Assembly (NCBI GenBank): GCA_009780115.1
Contig: WRAQ01000001.1
Location: forward strand, 1 to 64,000
Direction of reading: 5' to 3'
DNA from: Lachnospiraceae bacterium
Lineage (GTDB): Bacteria > Bacillota > Clostridia > Lachnospirales > Lachnospiraceae
DNA: 64,000 nucleotides
Each line of letters opens with the position of its first letter. The stretch's first letter is position 1. The translations under genes and the position numbers were made by a program. This document shows, in pieces, positions 1-9,157 of the stretch. The notes beneath the pieces were generated by a model that was given only the letters and a program-made list of their open reading frames with translations, was not told the DNA's origin and made no database searches.

Positions 1-827
1 AAACAACAATACATTGTAAGCATTTCCCTTATAAATGTCCTTTGCTCCGGAACAATTGAAATATATCCCCGCGAAGCGTTTCTTCCTGTCGGAAGGCTTT
101 TGGTATTTGTTTTTGACGGGTGAAATAGCTTACATATGAAATCACCTTTATGACGTTCTATAACACCTATTTGTTCAAATAGTGTTTGAGTGTAATATTC
201 CCATTCATAAACAGCGTTTACAAAAGCATGTTCATCTTCTTTGAATAAAACCGCCATGTCTTCGTTAGAAATTTTCCGCAATTCCAATATTTTATTTACT
301 AACAATTCATAATCAGTAAAGTTTATCGATTTAATAAAAACCAATATATACTCCACTTCGTTGTTATAAAGTTTCCCGTCCAATCTTGAATCTAATAATA
401 GTTGAAATATTAACCGGAAAGGATACAACTGAAACTCTTTGTTTGTACCACTGCCAGGATGCTGAAATTGAAACGCAAATAACATAGCGATAAAAATTTT
501 CTTTAGCTTCTGCTCGTCATTAATATGCTTTAGAAATAAGTTTCCTAAAGGGCTAAAAATAAAACGCTTTTCACCGTCGATTTTATCTTCATATCCAAAC
601 ATCCAATATTCAAGCGTATTAATTCTATGATTTATTGAATCCAGCGGTTTGTTCTTTGGATTGCGGGTTTTGTATAAATCAAGCGCAGCTAACCTCTCCT
701 GCATCCGATGCCGCTCGACATTCGAAATTTCCGTCTTGCATGCGTTTTTAACATCAAGTGCAACAGCTTTTATCATTTCATAGTTGCAAGTATGTTTATA
801 AAGTATCCATTTGTTACGTTCAACCAT
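1..827 (-). CDS. Type IIS restriction endonuclease, AlwI-like family (3' part outside window)
   Basis: An uninterrupted reading frame runs from ATG at 827 to the window edge (about 275 residues visible, C-terminus missing). Segments such as [37 protein letters not shown] and [13 protein letters not shown] resemble the AlwI/MlyI/PleI group of Type IIS endonucleases, which cut beside short asymmetric sites. The start codon overlaps the end of the upstream methyltransferase (ATGGTTGA), so the two are probably translationally coupled. Two adjacent C5 methyltransferases fit an asymmetric recognition site, which needs one enzyme per strand. The catalytic residues cannot be judged because the C-terminal half lies outside. 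The family call is from remembered sequence features and is moderately sure. Confidence 0.65.
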   Translation of the reverse strand, partial: MVERNKWILYKHTCNYEMIKAVALDVKNACKTEISNVERHRMQERLAALDLYKTRNPKNKPLDSINHRINTLEYWMFGYEDKIDGEKRFIFSPLGNLFLKHINDEQKLKKIFIAMLFAFQFQHPGSGTNKEFQLYPFRLIFQLLLDSRLDGKLYNNEVEYILVFIKSINFTDYELLVNKILELRKISNEDMAVLFKEDEHAFVNAVYEWEYYTQTLFEQIGVIERHKGDFICKLFHPSKTNTKSLPTGRNASRGYISIVPEQRTFIREMLTMYCC

Positions 828-1914
828 TAGCGGCATAATCTTTCTCCGTCTTTGTTCCTATTGCTTCAACGACTTTCATCATAAGTTTCGGCGGTATGGA
901 TTCTCCGATTACTGTACGGATAAACGTTTCAGACGAATCTTTTGGGAAATCTACATCATCCGGAATAGATGAAACGATAAACGTTTCCAAGAGCGTTAGG
1001 ACACGAGCATCTGAATATGTTCCATCTGAAAGCGGTCTGCCCGGATGAACATTATTGTGAGAGCTAATGCTGCCGCTAAATGTTGTCCGCGTTGGACAGG
1101 GTTGTTCCCAGGTCATGCGTTTAAAAGTATTGTGAAAACCTTTAATCCGAGTTCCATCATCCTTTTTAGGGTAATATACTTCATTCGCAATCGCGCTTTT
1201 TCCGGCAGGTGTATGCCGCAAAGCCAATACCGCCCTATCATTATGTATCTTTGAATAATGCCACGGAATTTCGGATGATTCGCCTGATTCCAACGAAGGC
1301 AGATGCCCGATAGCATCTGATAAAGGAATTTCCGATTGCTCTTCCGGCCAACCCCACTTTAATCCGTGCTTATATAATTTAATAATAGCGCGCGGCCTTG
1401 ATTGGCATACTCCATAATCCTTAGCGTTTAAAACACGTATATCTATTTTATATTTATCCGCATATTTTTTTTCTAATATTTTTTCTAAAAGCAAATATTC
1501 ACCTTCATAAGGGAAATACATTTCAATAAATTTCGGCACGTTTTCAATTAAAACATAATCAAAATCGCATTCGTCAATTATATCAAACGTTTGTAAGATA
1601 AGATAATTTCGCTTATCGCTTTCATAATGCATTTGTTTTTTATTTTTACCCAAAGTGCTGAGGCCCTGGCATGGCGGTGTTGCAATCAACATTTTAACGT
1701 TATTATTTTTAACGATGTTTATCATATGCTTTTTTGTCGGTTCCTCGTTAATATCTCCGCAATACATTTCTGTACCCGGATAAAAATGCTGAAAACATTC
1801 CGCTCTTTTGGGTAATAACTCGTTGGCTGCAAGTATATCTATGTTTGTTTTTCCGAGCAATAAATCTCCTATTCCGGCACTTGAAAAAAGAGAAATAGCT
1901 TTTATTTTATCCAT
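820..1914 (-). CDS. DNA (cytosine-5) methyltransferase, first of a pair
   Basis: C5-methyltransferase motifs appear in order: SAM-binding motif I near the N-terminus ([13 protein letters not shown]), the catalytic PPCQG loop (motif IV, Cys nucleophile), ENVP (motif VI), QSRPRAI (motif VIII) and a C-terminal GESIPP (motif X). It transfers a methyl group from SAM to C5 of cytosine. The start at 1914 (MDKIKA) is chosen because GGAGG lies about 8 bases upstream; a TTG at 1929 would place that ribosome binding site inside the gene. It overlaps the end of the preceding methyltransferase by 8 bases and the endonuclease start by 8 bases. It probably protects one strand of the endonuclease site. Confidence 0.9.
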   Translation of the reverse strand: MDKIKAISLFSSAGIGDLLLGKTNIDILAANELLPKRAECFQHFYPGTEMYCGDINEEPTKKHMINIVKNNNVKMLIATPPCQGLSTLGKNKKQMHYESDKRNYLILQTFDIIDECDFDYVLIENVPKFIEMYFPYEGEYLLLEKILEKKYADKYKIDIRVLNAKDYGVCQSRPRAIIKLYKHGLKWGWPEEQSEIPLSDAIGHLPSLESGESSEIPWHYSKIHNDRAVLALRHTPAGKSAIANEVYYPKKDDGTRIKGFHNTFKRMTWEQPCPTRTTFSGSISSHNNVHPGRPLSDGTYSDARVLTLLETFIVSSIPDDVDFPKDSSETFIRTVIGESIPPKLMMKVVEAIGTKTEKDYAANG

Positions 1915-2980
1915 TCTTAATACCTCCAACGATTTCTTTTAGCATAAGCGGCGGGATAGATTCCCCTATACACTGCCTAATTAGTAATTCTGGCGTATCA
2001 TCGGGAATATTCCAATCAGTAGGCAAAGAATTTAACAACATCAATTCTAAGGGAGTTAAAGCGCGAGCATCTGAATAAGTACCATCAGATAGCAAGCGGC
2101 CAGGGTGAACATTACGTTGCGATGCAATACAATCGTTTCTTATAGTTATTGTAGGGGCGGGAACGTCCCATCTTATTCTTCTATAACATGACTCATACCC
2201 TGTTATTCTTGTTCCATCGCTTTTTTGAGGAAAAAAAACCGGATTAGAAAAAGCTGTTTTTCCTGTAGGTGTATTTTTCATCCACAAAATATTATTTGCG
2301 CTATGAGGGCGGGCAAAATGCCACTTAATATCCGATTTTTCTCCCGCTTCCAATGACGGCAACGAACCAATTACCGCTTCTACGGTCGTTTTGTTTTCAT
2401 TTTCCTTTGGCCAATCCCATGTAGTTCCTATTCTATTTATTTTTATAATTGCTCTTAAACGAGTTTGCGGCACTCCGTAATTAGAGGAATCTACAACATC
2501 GCTCTCTACTTTATATTCTTCGGCAAATTCATATTTTAAAATATCAAGGATTGTTTTAAATTTGCCTTTATATTTAATTTTTAATTTAAGCAGCATCGGA
2601 ACATTTTCAATCAATATATAATCGGGGTTGGTTTTTTTTATCGCTTTTACGATATATGTAATAAGATAATTTCTCTCGTCGCTCTCCATTGATTTCTGAC
2701 AGCGATTTTTACCAGCGATGCTCATTCCTTGGCAAGGAGGCGATGCGAGAAGAAAATCTATCTTTTTAGGGCAAGCGGAAATAATTTTATTGAAAACATC
2801 TTCATTTGAAATATCTCCACAAACGACCGTAGCCTCCGGATATATTGCTTTGTATAAATTCGCTCTTTTTTCAAGCAATTCATTAGCCACTAAAATATCA
2901 ATGCCGGCTTCTTTGAAATATGTTTCGCCTATGCCGCAACTGGAAAACAACGAAATGCCGTTTAATCTTTTTTTTATCAT
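1907..2980 (-). CDS. DNA (cytosine-5) methyltransferase, second of a pair
   Basis: A 357-residue C5 methyltransferase, clearly a paralogue of its neighbour: [13 protein letters not shown] (motif I), SPPCQGMS (catalytic Cys, motif IV), ENVP (VI), PQTRLRAI (VIII) and GESIPP (X). It is first in a three-gene, overlapping leftward operon (methyltransferase, methyltransferase, endonuclease). The target-recognition region differs from that of the neighbour, as expected if each enzyme methylates one strand of an asymmetric site. The spacing upstream to the guaA-like att sequence (3007-3024) is only 27 bases, so the operon ends right at an island border. Confidence 0.9.
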   Translation of the reverse strand: MIKKRLNGISLFSSCGIGETYFKEAGIDILVANELLEKRANLYKAIYPEATVVCGDISNEDVFNKIISACPKKIDFLLASPPCQGMSIAGKNRCQKSMESDERNYLITYIVKAIKKTNPDYILIENVPMLLKLKIKYKGKFKTILDILKYEFAEEYKVESDVVDSSNYGVPQTRLRAIIKINRIGTTWDWPKENENKTTVEAVIGSLPSLEAGEKSDIKWHFARPHSANNILWMKNTPTGKTAFSNPVFFPQKSDGTRITGYESCYRRIRWDVPAPTITIRNDCIASQRNVHPGRLLSDGTYSDARALTPLELMLLNSLPTDWNIPDDTPELLIRQCIGESIPPLMLKEIVGGIKNG

Positions 2981-3006
2981 ATATTTATATTCATTTTCGG
3001 GATTAA

Positions 3007-3024
3007 TTCCTCATTCCCACTCCA
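3007..3024. other. Putative attachment site (copy of guaA 3' end), left border
   Basis: TTCCTCATTCCCACTCCA matches the 3' end of guaA on the same strand (18789-18806, TTCCTCACTCCCACTCTA) at 16 of 18 positions. Read leftward it still encodes VEWE plus stop, like the TIEWE stop of GuaA. The guaA 3' end is an established insertion site for integrative elements. The copy therefore looks like the left attachment site of an island ending at guaA. Confidence 0.7.
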
Positions 3025-3123
3025 CACTGATAAATCTTTCTCATACAAATTAGTATGAATGCTATTGTGCCTATTATCTGCATAATCTTTATTATACAAA
3101 TTCCATAGGCTATCCGCCTTTCT

Positions 3124-3147
3124 GTTGCCAAAGCGTTGCCAAAAATG
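3124..3147. repeat. GTTGCCA-N4-GTTGCCA pair, left end of island
   Basis: Two GTTGCCA heptamers separated by four bases lie about 100 bases inside the left border. The same pair with the same four-base spacing lies near the right border (18720-18739). Paired short direct repeats beside a core site are typical of arm-type integrase binding sites; this role is inferred. Confidence 0.55.
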
Positions 3148-3157
3148 TTATTATCTA

Positions 3158-6100
3158 TTATAAATATTTATCAATAATCTCATTCTTTTTTTGTTCCAAG
3201 TCTTCCAACTTTGTTTTAGCTTTTGCAATCTCAGCTTCGTATTTTTCTATTTCGGCAATAATTTTCTTCTGTTCAGGAAGGGAAGGTAGTGGAATTCTTA
3301 TTCCTTTTATTGTGTCTGGTGATAATTCAACTTGACCACTTTGTCCTGTAGCCATAGCTTCAATGGTTTTAAAACCAATGTGATATAAGGCATATAAAAC
3401 ATATTTTGGTAATGCTTCATTTTTATTAAGCCTAACGATAGTTATGTGGCTATCAACTACAAAATCTCCGTCTAAATCAAACAATGTAACCCTTCCAGCA
3501 GTTCCCACCCCGGTTGAATTAATTAAAATATCTCCTTTTATTAAATTTCTCTCATCAGAAATGAATTTTTCATCAACATAGTGCCTTTCAGTAAAATCAA
3601 ATTCAAGCAGACCTCGTGCTTGCCCTGATTTTATTATTTGCATATTAGAACTTCCATATTTTGCCGATTTGCCCCTTTTTACAAAATCGTTATCAATAAT
3701 ATCACCTAATCGCCCTGTTTTCAAATTGCTACTAAAACACTTACCAATTATATCTTTAATATTTGTTTGTGAGCTTGATATATTGTCATTGGTTGTTTGC
3801 ATTTTCTTTTCAGCTTTCACAAATTCATCTACAATCTTCTTTTGTACATCCATCGGCGGTAATGGAATTTTTAAATCATAGAGGTTATCGCTTAAATTAT
3901 TAATATTTGAACCTGTACTTGAATTGCTTAAATTGTTACGAATAATCGGATGCGAGAGGATAATATGAAGATATTTCATATTAATTTCTTCCTTTTTTTC
4001 TTCTTTAGGGCGAATTACCCCCATAAAGCCTCCGGCATAGTAATTTGTGTCGCTTTTTATGTGCGCACATTTTCCTACGTGCTTTTTGCTCCCGCTTGAA
4101 AGACTAATAAAGACATCACTACTCATTAATTTCTTTGTATTATCCAGCTTTAAATCATCACTCAGATAAATCATCTTTGACATCTCAAATCTATTATCAA
4201 CTGTAATATTGTCAGCGGTTAATATTATATTTTTTGTTTTATTTAATACTTGTTGCTCTTTATCATAAGTTACACCTTTAATAATATAAACATAATCCCC
4301 TAATTTCTTATTATGAGCAGATTGAAATATTATCATATCTTTCTTGTTCAAATTAATAATTCTATCAAAACTATTTGTCCCATATTCAATGAAACTACTT
4401 AGATAAGCATACGATATATGTTCGGACAAATTATCAGCTATTTCTAAATCAAAATTATTCTTGAAAGCGTTATAGATATAACTGTTTGCTTTCGTTGAAT
4501 CCATTAATTCACTAATATTAAAAAGTTGTGTTCCAGTAGGTAAAGGTACCTCTCCTTTTCCTCGCCTATTAGAAAACCAAAAACCCAAGAATTTCTTGCC
4601 CTTTTCTTCTTCGCCAGTTTTTACTAATACTATTTTTTGAGGATATGTTAAGAAAAAATATAACATTTTTTCTTTTTCTAAATTTATTACTTTTTGGAGG
4701 TCATCATTGAATGCATTATAATAATCTTTACATAATTCGTGTTCTACGTTTTGTCCTTTAATAAACTTTAAATAGTCATCAAAACTTAGATTCTCATACA
4801 CATTCGAAACAAATTTTGAAAACGCACTTTCAATCTTGTTGACCGCTACATCATTCTTATTAACAAAAAAATCATTTATTTCTCTTTCAATGGCAATAAA
4901 ATCTCCGTCATTTCGTCGTTTCAAAAATAGTATTATCGTTTTTGTTGGGGTTGCCGCAAAAGTGTCTGCTTTTAATTCCACTATTGCTTTAATATAGAAA
5001 TATTTAAGTATGATTTCCCTTGCTTTAGAATGCAAACGAGAGTTTGTTAAAATAGATGTAGGGAGGACTATTGCCGCTATACCATCAATTTTTAAAAGCT
5101 GTTTCATTCTTTCCACAAAAAGGCATTCTATTTCTTTTGATTTTTCTGTCAAACCATTAAATAAATCAAAAGAGCTACTTCCATCATCTAAAGTTCCCTT
5201 AAACCCCTTTACAGAGTATGGAGGGTTGGAAATCAAAACATCAAAATTACCATTGTTTTTATCATTGGTAGGGTTTTTCAAAACTTTAATATAATCTCGT
5301 GATGTGTGGAAATTATCCAATCCATTACCCCATAAAATATTTGCTTCACCATCTCCATTCAAAAAAGCTGCAACTTTCGTGGTTTTTACCAATCTGTCAT
5401 CATTGTCTATTCCATATACATAATCTTTTGCCCACGCAAATTTAACATCATTCCGCCAAGAACTAACCTTGTTTTTAGCTGAAGTGGAAGCATTTGTAAT
5501 CTCAATTTTTTGTATCAAATTTTGTATAACTTCCATATACTCAATTAAAAAATGACCTGAACCACAAGCAAAATCAATGGCAGTTGGAATGATTGAAGAT
5601 TTTTGCTTTTCTATTTTTTCTTCCATATATTCTCTTAATGGCAAAGAATATATAATAAACTTAGCAATATCAACAGGAGTGAAATATTGCCCTACCTCTT
5701 GTTTAATGCTTTCTTTTAGCAACTTTTCAAAGAAACTCCCTAAAAATTGATGCTTTTGCTGGTATCTAAATTTATATTCCTGTAACAAAGATACTATTTC
5801 ACGAACAATCTTTGCGTTCTCAACAAAAGACTTGTCGCTATCTAATTCTTTAAAAGAAAATCTTGGGCTTTTCAGAGTATTATCTTTTAACCTTTTCCAC
5901 TGCATATCAACTAAATCTGTGTCAGAAATGCCTTTTAATTCAAAATCTTTTTCAATATCTTCCCGGGTGTGTAAAGTTACAGTTTGACCTAAATAATCAT
6001 ACATACCTCCTTTATAGAGTATATTAAGCTCCATTTGCAAATCTTCATCACTTTGTCCTTCAAGAACTTGGAATTTTAAAATGCTATCTTTATTTCTATC

Positions 6101-6901
6101 CTCATCTTTAATTTTGCATATTAACAAATTTAATAATTTGTTAAAAGCATTCTGCTTATCTGAAACCGCATTGTGTCTTAATATTTCCTCAAATTGATTA
6201 TAGATATAGCTACTATCTTTTTTAGTGAGATTTTTTAAATCATTATAAGTCAACTTCTTTGATTTTACATTATATGGAGTGCTATGTTCTTCAAAAACGC
6301 CATTGCTCTTATATTGCTTACTCCACTGCTCAAATATATCTGGTGTGTTTGACAACATCTTCCATCCATCTTCAACGGCCACTATATCGTTTTTGTACTT
6401 AATTTCATTATTTTCAAATTGCGAAGAATAAAGACATAGATATTTTGTTTCTCTATCAAAGCCATAGTATGTAAATAATTGCCCACCATCTTTGAGCATT
6501 TTATTGTACTCTTTCTTATGTTGTGTTTCCCAAGTCTTACACTCAATCATCAAATAAGGGGATTTATTATCATAAACCAATATATCTAACCCTTTGCTTA
6601 CTCCTCTTCCGGCAGGATAATTTTTTTCAAGATATATATGCTGAGGTTTGTACTCTTTTTCTAATAATCTATCTACACATTCTAAAACAACAAAATTTTC
6701 ATCTTTATAAAAATTGCTTGTAGTTTTACTTCCTTTTTTTATTTTTTTGCCATAGTCAATAGTTTTTGAACTGAAATCAACCCTAATAGAGTAATTAGAA
6801 TGCGAAGGATACGATTTGATAAAAATATCTTTCTTGCCATTTTCAGGGACAAATCCCATTGCCATAATCAAGTCTTTTATGTACTTTGTACTTACAGTCA
6901 C
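3158..6901 (-). CDS. Single-chain restriction-modification enzyme (Type IIG / fused Type I R-M-S-like)
   Basis: A 1247-residue protein. The N-terminal 200 residues hold a PD-(D/E)XK-like nuclease core (LDILVYDN followed by YLMIECKTW). The middle is an N6-adenine methyltransferase: FLGSFFEKLL helices, DFACGSGHFLIEY (motif I) and SNPPYSV (motif IV, NPPY). The C-terminus has two HsdS-like target-recognition units, each with its coiled spacer, the second ending LPSLPEQKKIIAEIEKYEAE. It should methylate adenine and cut DNA at a bipartite site, giving restriction without separate subunits. The GTG start at 6901 is supported by GGGGAGG 8 bases upstream. It is the sole leftward gene between the island border and the inovirus and has its own promoter. 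The visible motifs are intact. Confidence 0.88.
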   Translation of the reverse strand: MTVSTKYIKDLIMAMGFVPENGKKDIFIKSYPSHSNYSIRVDFSSKTIDYGKKIKKGSKTTSNFYKDENFVVLECVDRLLEKEYKPQHIYLEKNYPAGRGVSKGLDILVYDNKSPYLMIECKTWETQHKKEYNKMLKDGGQLFTYYGFDRETKYLCLYSSQFENNEIKYKNDIVAVEDGWKMLSNTPDIFEQWSKQYKSNGVFEEHSTPYNVKSKKLTYNDLKNLTKKDSSYIYNQFEEILRHNAVSDKQNAFNKLLNLLICKIKDEDRNKDSILKFQVLEGQSDEDLQMELNILYKGGMYDYLGQTVTLHTREDIEKDFELKGISDTDLVDMQWKRLKDNTLKSPRFSFKELDSDKSFVENAKIVREIVSLLQEYKFRYQQKHQFLGSFFEKLLKESIKQEVGQYFTPVDIAKFIIYSLPLREYMEEKIEKQKSSIIPTAIDFACGSGHFLIEYMEVIQNLIQKIEITNASTSAKNKVSSWRNDVKFAWAKDYVYGIDNDDRLVKTTKVAAFLNGDGEANILWGNGLDNFHTSRDYIKVLKNPTNDKNNGNFDVLISNPPYSVKGFKGTLDDGSSSFDLFNGLTEKSKEIECLFVERMKQLLKIDGIAAIVLPTSILTNSRLHSKAREIILKYFYIKAIVELKADTFAATPTKTIILFLKRRNDGDFIAIEREINDFFVNKNDVAVNKIESAFSKFVSNVYENLSFDDYLKFIKGQNVEHELCKDYYNAFNDDLQKVINLEKEKMLYFFLTYPQKIVLVKTGEEEKGKKFLGFWFSNRRGKGEVPLPTGTQLFNISELMDSTKANSYIYNAFKNNFDLEIADNLSEHISYAYLSSFIEYGTNSFDRIINLNKKDMIIFQSAHNKKLGDYVYIIKGVTYDKEQQVLNKTKNIILTADNITVDNRFEMSKMIYLSDDLKLDNTKKLMSSDVFISLSSGSKKHVGKCAHIKSDTNYYAGGFMGVIRPKEEKKEEINMKYLHIILSHPIIRNNLSNSSTGSNINNLSDNLYDLKIPLPPMDVQKKIVDEFVKAEKKMQTTNDNISSSQTNIKDIIGKCFSSNLKTGRLGDIIDNDFVKRGKSAKYGSSNMQIIKSGQARGLLEFDFTERHYVDEKFISDERNLIKGDILINSTGVGTAGRVTLFDLDGDFVVDSHITIVRLNKNEALPKYVLYALYHIGFKTIEAMATGQSGQVELSPDTIKGIRIPLPSLPEQKKIIAEIEKYEAEIAKAKTKLEDLEQKKNEIIDKYL

Positions 6902-6937
6902 AAGGCATACCTCCCCTGATTATACTTATTCATTATA

Positions 6938-6967
6938 ATTATAGCATATAACTTTAACAAAAATCAA
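6938..6967 (-). promoter_or_regulatory. Probable sigma-A promoter of the Type IIG gene
   Basis: On the minus strand, TTGATT (6967-6962) and TATAAT (6943-6938) are separated by 18 bases. They lie about 37 bases upstream of the GTG start, in an AT-rich stretch. Confidence 0.5.
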
Positions 6968-6990
6968 CATTTTTATTAAAAATTTTATAA

Positions 6991-7027
6991 TTAAAGGGTA
7001 AGGACTATAACGGTCTTTACCCTTTAA
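6991..7027. repeat. Long inverted repeat at the left edge of the inovirus
   Basis: TTAAAGGGTAAGGAC and GGTCTTTACCCTTTAA pair over about 15 bases with one mismatch and a six-base loop. It separates the leftward restriction gene from the rightward phage genes. It could be a bidirectional terminator, a phage end or an origin structure; there is no clear T-run. Confidence 0.5.
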
Positions 7028-7044
7028 CTATTTCACGGGGATTA

Positions 7045-7062
7045 AGTCCAGACGTCTGGACT
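7045..7062. promoter_or_regulatory. Perfect 18-bp palindrome, copy 1 of a phage operator-like family
   Basis: AGTCCAGACGTCTGGACT is fully self-complementary and ends 15 bases before the ATG of the first phage gene, directly upstream of its ribosome binding site. Relatives occur at 8700, 9917, 13547 and, more distantly, 14545 and 9312. It could be a DNA operator or an mRNA hairpin bound by a translational repressor. Confidence 0.65.
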
Positions 7063-7077
7063 GGAAAGGAAAGAAGC

Positions 7078-7344
7078 ATGGAAGTTATTAAGAGATTTGT
7101 AACTGTTGAAGTCTGTATGGAAGATTTAGAAAAGATTCGCCTACTGAAAGAAACCAACCGCAAATTATTGCATGAGTGTTCGCTCGAAATGTTTGGCGAA
7201 TCAAAGGTTAATCCTGAAACCGAATGGACATATGAAAGCATAATGAGCCGTGCGTTAGGCGAATATGAGGCAAGTTTAATCGTAGATAATGACCGCATGT
7301 TTAACATTTTAAAATCGCTAAAGGAAGAAAGTTTAACCGCTTAG
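7078..7344 (+). CDS. Small inovirus protein of unknown function
   Basis: An 88-residue, charged, predicted helical protein that I do not recognise. It is the first gene after the perfect palindrome and has a GGAAAGGAAAG ribosome binding site. It has no membrane segment or signal peptide. The small size and first position make a regulator possible, but no helix-turn-helix can be asserted. The next gene starts 25 bases downstream, so both are probably cotranscribed. Confidence 0.75.
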   Translation: MEVIKRFVTVEVCMEDLEKIRLLKETNRKLLHECSLEMFGESKVNPETEWTYESIMSRALGEYEASLIVDNDRMFNILKSLKEESLTA

Positions 7345-7369
7345 CCAATCGAAAGGGAAAGGAAAAACC

Positions 7370-8239
7370 ATGACTACAGCAACCAAAACAACTACTAAGA
7401 AAGCAACAACCCAAAAAATAACCGCAAAAAATCCTACAACAAGTAAGAAAGCCAATGACCGCAAGAAAGCCGTTGCAACTGTTCCGGCAACCGAAAAACC
7501 TGCCGATAGCAAGCAACTGAATATTGATGACGTTAATAAGGAAATTGCCCAAAAAGCAAAAGCCGAACCGATAAACTTACCAGCAGAACAAAAGAAAGCC
7601 CTTTTAACCAACGTTAACCTTGTGCTGAATAATATAAGCCAAAAAGCAATGGAAGCTAAGTACTTAGCAATTGATATCGCAATTGATATCTATTGGTTAC
7701 ATTTCTATAAGGCACACGAATTAATGGGTCTTAAGTCAGTCGAAGAAATTGCAGAGCATAATTTCGGATTTAAGAAATCATCCACATACAACATGATAAA
7801 CGTTATTGACCGCTTCGGTAAAAGATTAGAACCGGAAGCCGATAACGCAGTTAATCAACCTGACGTAATCGGCATTCAAGACGATTACAAGGGTTATTGC
7901 ATCAGCCAGCTAATCGTAATGATAAAGCTAACAGATGAGCAAATCAAAGGCTTGGGCATAACCCCGGGAATGTCAGTCCGCGAAATCAAGAAAGCTGTCA
8001 AATCCCTAGAATCACCAAGCACTAGTGATAGCGATTCCGGAAACAATGAAAGCAATAAAACCAATAAAACCAAATCCAGTGATAATGATATCAATGTCGA
8101 TTCCGTCACTCTGCAACAAATTATTAGTTTCAAAAACCTTGAAGAGTATGAAATGTGCAACTATTACGAAAAAGTAGATGTAATGATAAGGAAAGCTTTG
8201 AAATCTGGAAAAGAAGTCAAAATCCATTACATAGTTTAA
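7370..8239 (+). CDS. Putative DNA-binding inovirus protein
   Basis: A 289-residue protein. Residues 1-45 are an extremely Lys/Thr/Ala-rich, disordered tail. Residues about 75-215 are a compact helical region containing a possible helix-turn-helix (LKSVEEIAEHNFGFKKSSTYNMINVIDRF) and a segment ending MSVREIKKAVKSL. A Ser/Asn/Asp-rich linker follows (about 218-250), then a short C-terminal domain. The pattern resembles plasmid and phage partition or replication accessory proteins, but I cannot name a family. The ribosome binding site is GAAAGGGAAAGG. It sits between the palindrome-controlled first gene and the ssDNA-binding protein, so a role in replication or regulation is a reasonable guess. 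Confidence 0.75.
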   Translation: MTTATKTTTKKATTQKITAKNPTTSKKANDRKKAVATVPATEKPADSKQLNIDDVNKEIAQKAKAEPINLPAEQKKALLTNVNLVLNNISQKAMEAKYLAIDIAIDIYWLHFYKAHELMGLKSVEEIAEHNFGFKKSSTYNMINVIDRFGKRLEPEADNAVNQPDVIGIQDDYKGYCISQLIVMIKLTDEQIKGLGITPGMSVREIKKAVKSLESPSTSDSDSGNNESNKTNKTKSSDNDINVDSVTLQQIISFKNLEEYEMCNYYEKVDVMIRKALKSGKEVKIHYIV

Positions 8240-8260
8240 CATAATTCAATCCCGGCAAAA

Positions 8261-8307
8261 CCCCTGCCAAGTCTAGTGAATGCTTAGCTACATACGGCTT
8301 GGCGGGG
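8261..8307 (+). terminator. GC-rich hairpin after the DNA-binding protein gene
   Basis: CCCCTGCCAAG pairs with CTTGGCGGGG with one bulged base and a 26-base loop. No T-run follows, so it may be an RNA-processing or attenuation structure rather than a classical terminator. Confidence 0.4.
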
Positions 8308-8401
8308 TAACAAAATAAAGTAACTAATAACCCAAAACCAAAAATCAACCGCCAAAGCGCGGAAACCAAAAGCCCGGCAAGTCCGGCAGAAAGTAGGAAA
8401 A

Positions 8402-8641
8402 ATGAACGTAACCGTAAGTGCTAAAATTTCAGTTGTAACCAAACCCGAGCCAACCCTGTCAAAGGACGGCAAATCAACCTTTTACAAAATTGGCATTATT
8501 TCCGGCTCTGAGGTCGGAATGCTCAATTGTTCGGAAGATGTATTTAACAAAGTAGAACCCGGTAAGGAATTTGAAGTCCTCGGGCATTACTCCACCGATT
8601 ACAAGAGTTTGCGTTTGGTTAACGCATTCCCTGTTAAGTAG
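8402..8641 (+). CDS. Single-stranded DNA-binding protein (gpV-like)
   Basis: A 79-residue, beta-rich protein (MNVTVSAKISVV, STFYKIGIISGSEVG, FEVLGHYST) consistent with a small OB-fold ssDNA-binding protein. In filamentous phages such a protein coats newly made single strands and can also repress translation of phage mRNAs. Position ahead of the coat genes matches the M13-type order. The ribosome binding site is AGTAGGA. The assignment rests on size, beta pattern and position, not on a diagnostic motif. If it behaves like gpV, the palindromes upstream of other phage genes would be candidate targets; that link is speculation. Confidence 0.65.
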   Translation: MNVTVSAKISVVTKPEPTLSKDGKSTFYKIGIISGSEVGMLNCSEDVFNKVEPGKEFEVLGHYSTDYKSLRLVNAFPVK

Positions 8642-8653
8642 TCCCTTTCCCGT

Positions 8654-8687
8654 CGGGACGTGTCGGTCTAATAGCTAATACGTCCCG
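8654..8687 (+). terminator. Hairpin downstream of the ssDNA-binding protein gene
   Basis: CGGGACGT and ACGTCCCG form an 8-bp perfect stem with an 18-base loop just after the stop codon. No strong T-run follows. Confidence 0.4.
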
Positions 8688-8699
8688 ATAATCCCATTT

Positions 8700-8715
8700 G
8701 TCCAAACGTCTGGAC
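8700..8715. promoter_or_regulatory. Phage palindrome, copy 2
   Basis: GTCCAAACGTCTGGAC differs from copy 1 at one inner base. It stands 34 bases upstream of the next start codon. Confidence 0.6.
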
Positions 8716-8749
8716 TGAATATCAGAAACCAAAATCAGAAAGGGAAACT

Positions 8750-9157
8750 ATGAACAATGAAATATTGATTCAAATTATTACATGTTATGGAATAGTAGCA
8801 ACAGCCGTTATCATCGAACTAGCTACAAGGATAAAAGGTCTTAAATGTGACGTTGAAGGGCTTAGCCATAACATAGCAGTAATGGAAGAAGCTCAAGAAT
8901 TAAAGGTTAAATATACCGAAGCCCCCGGCTGTGCCGATTGTAACTCTTGTTATGTATGTGAATATTTCGACTTAAAATCGCATGAATGCACCCTGTATGG
9001 CACGAATAAAACTTCGCTTGCCCCAAAAAGCCAGAAGCTGAAAGTCTCTGCCTTAAATGCACCGAAGCACCCTGTACCAACTGCCCCGGCTGTGCCAATT
9101 GTAACCCCTGTTATGAATGCAATTGCTTTAAATTACCTTGGTAATTGTCAAGTATAA
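8750..9157 (+). CDS. Membrane-anchored cysteine-rich inovirus protein, with probable -1 frameshift product ending at 9144
   Basis: The unshifted frame gives 135 residues: an N-terminal membrane helix (about 4-26), then CADCNSCYVCEYF and HECTLYG. At 9022-9028 lies CCCAAAA in the phase C CCA AAA, a canonical slippery heptamer. A -1 shift there leads into an open frame to TAA 9142-9144 encoding 38 residues with ten cysteines, including CANCNPCYECNC, which mirrors the first Cys motif. The zero-frame tail (rich in P, V, A) looks like out-of-phase translation of the same repeat. So either the gene uses programmed frameshifting or it carries a one-base indel. The ribosome binding site is GAAAGGGAAAC. 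Function is unknown; a virion or membrane-complex component is possible. Confidence 0.7.
   Translation: MNNEILIQIITCYGIVATAVIIELATRIKGLKCDVEGLSHNIAVMEEAQELKVKYTEAPGCADCNSCYVCEYFDLKSHECTLYGTNKTSLAPKSQKLKVSALNAPKHPVPTAPAVPIVTPVMNAIALNYLGNCQV

Noticed and set aside
7301..7611. Opposite-strand hydrophobic frames over the Lys/Thr-rich phage gene
   Set aside because: Antisense of Lys/Ala/Thr codons gives Phe/Val/Cys-rich frames; no start signals, and the forward gene is well supported.
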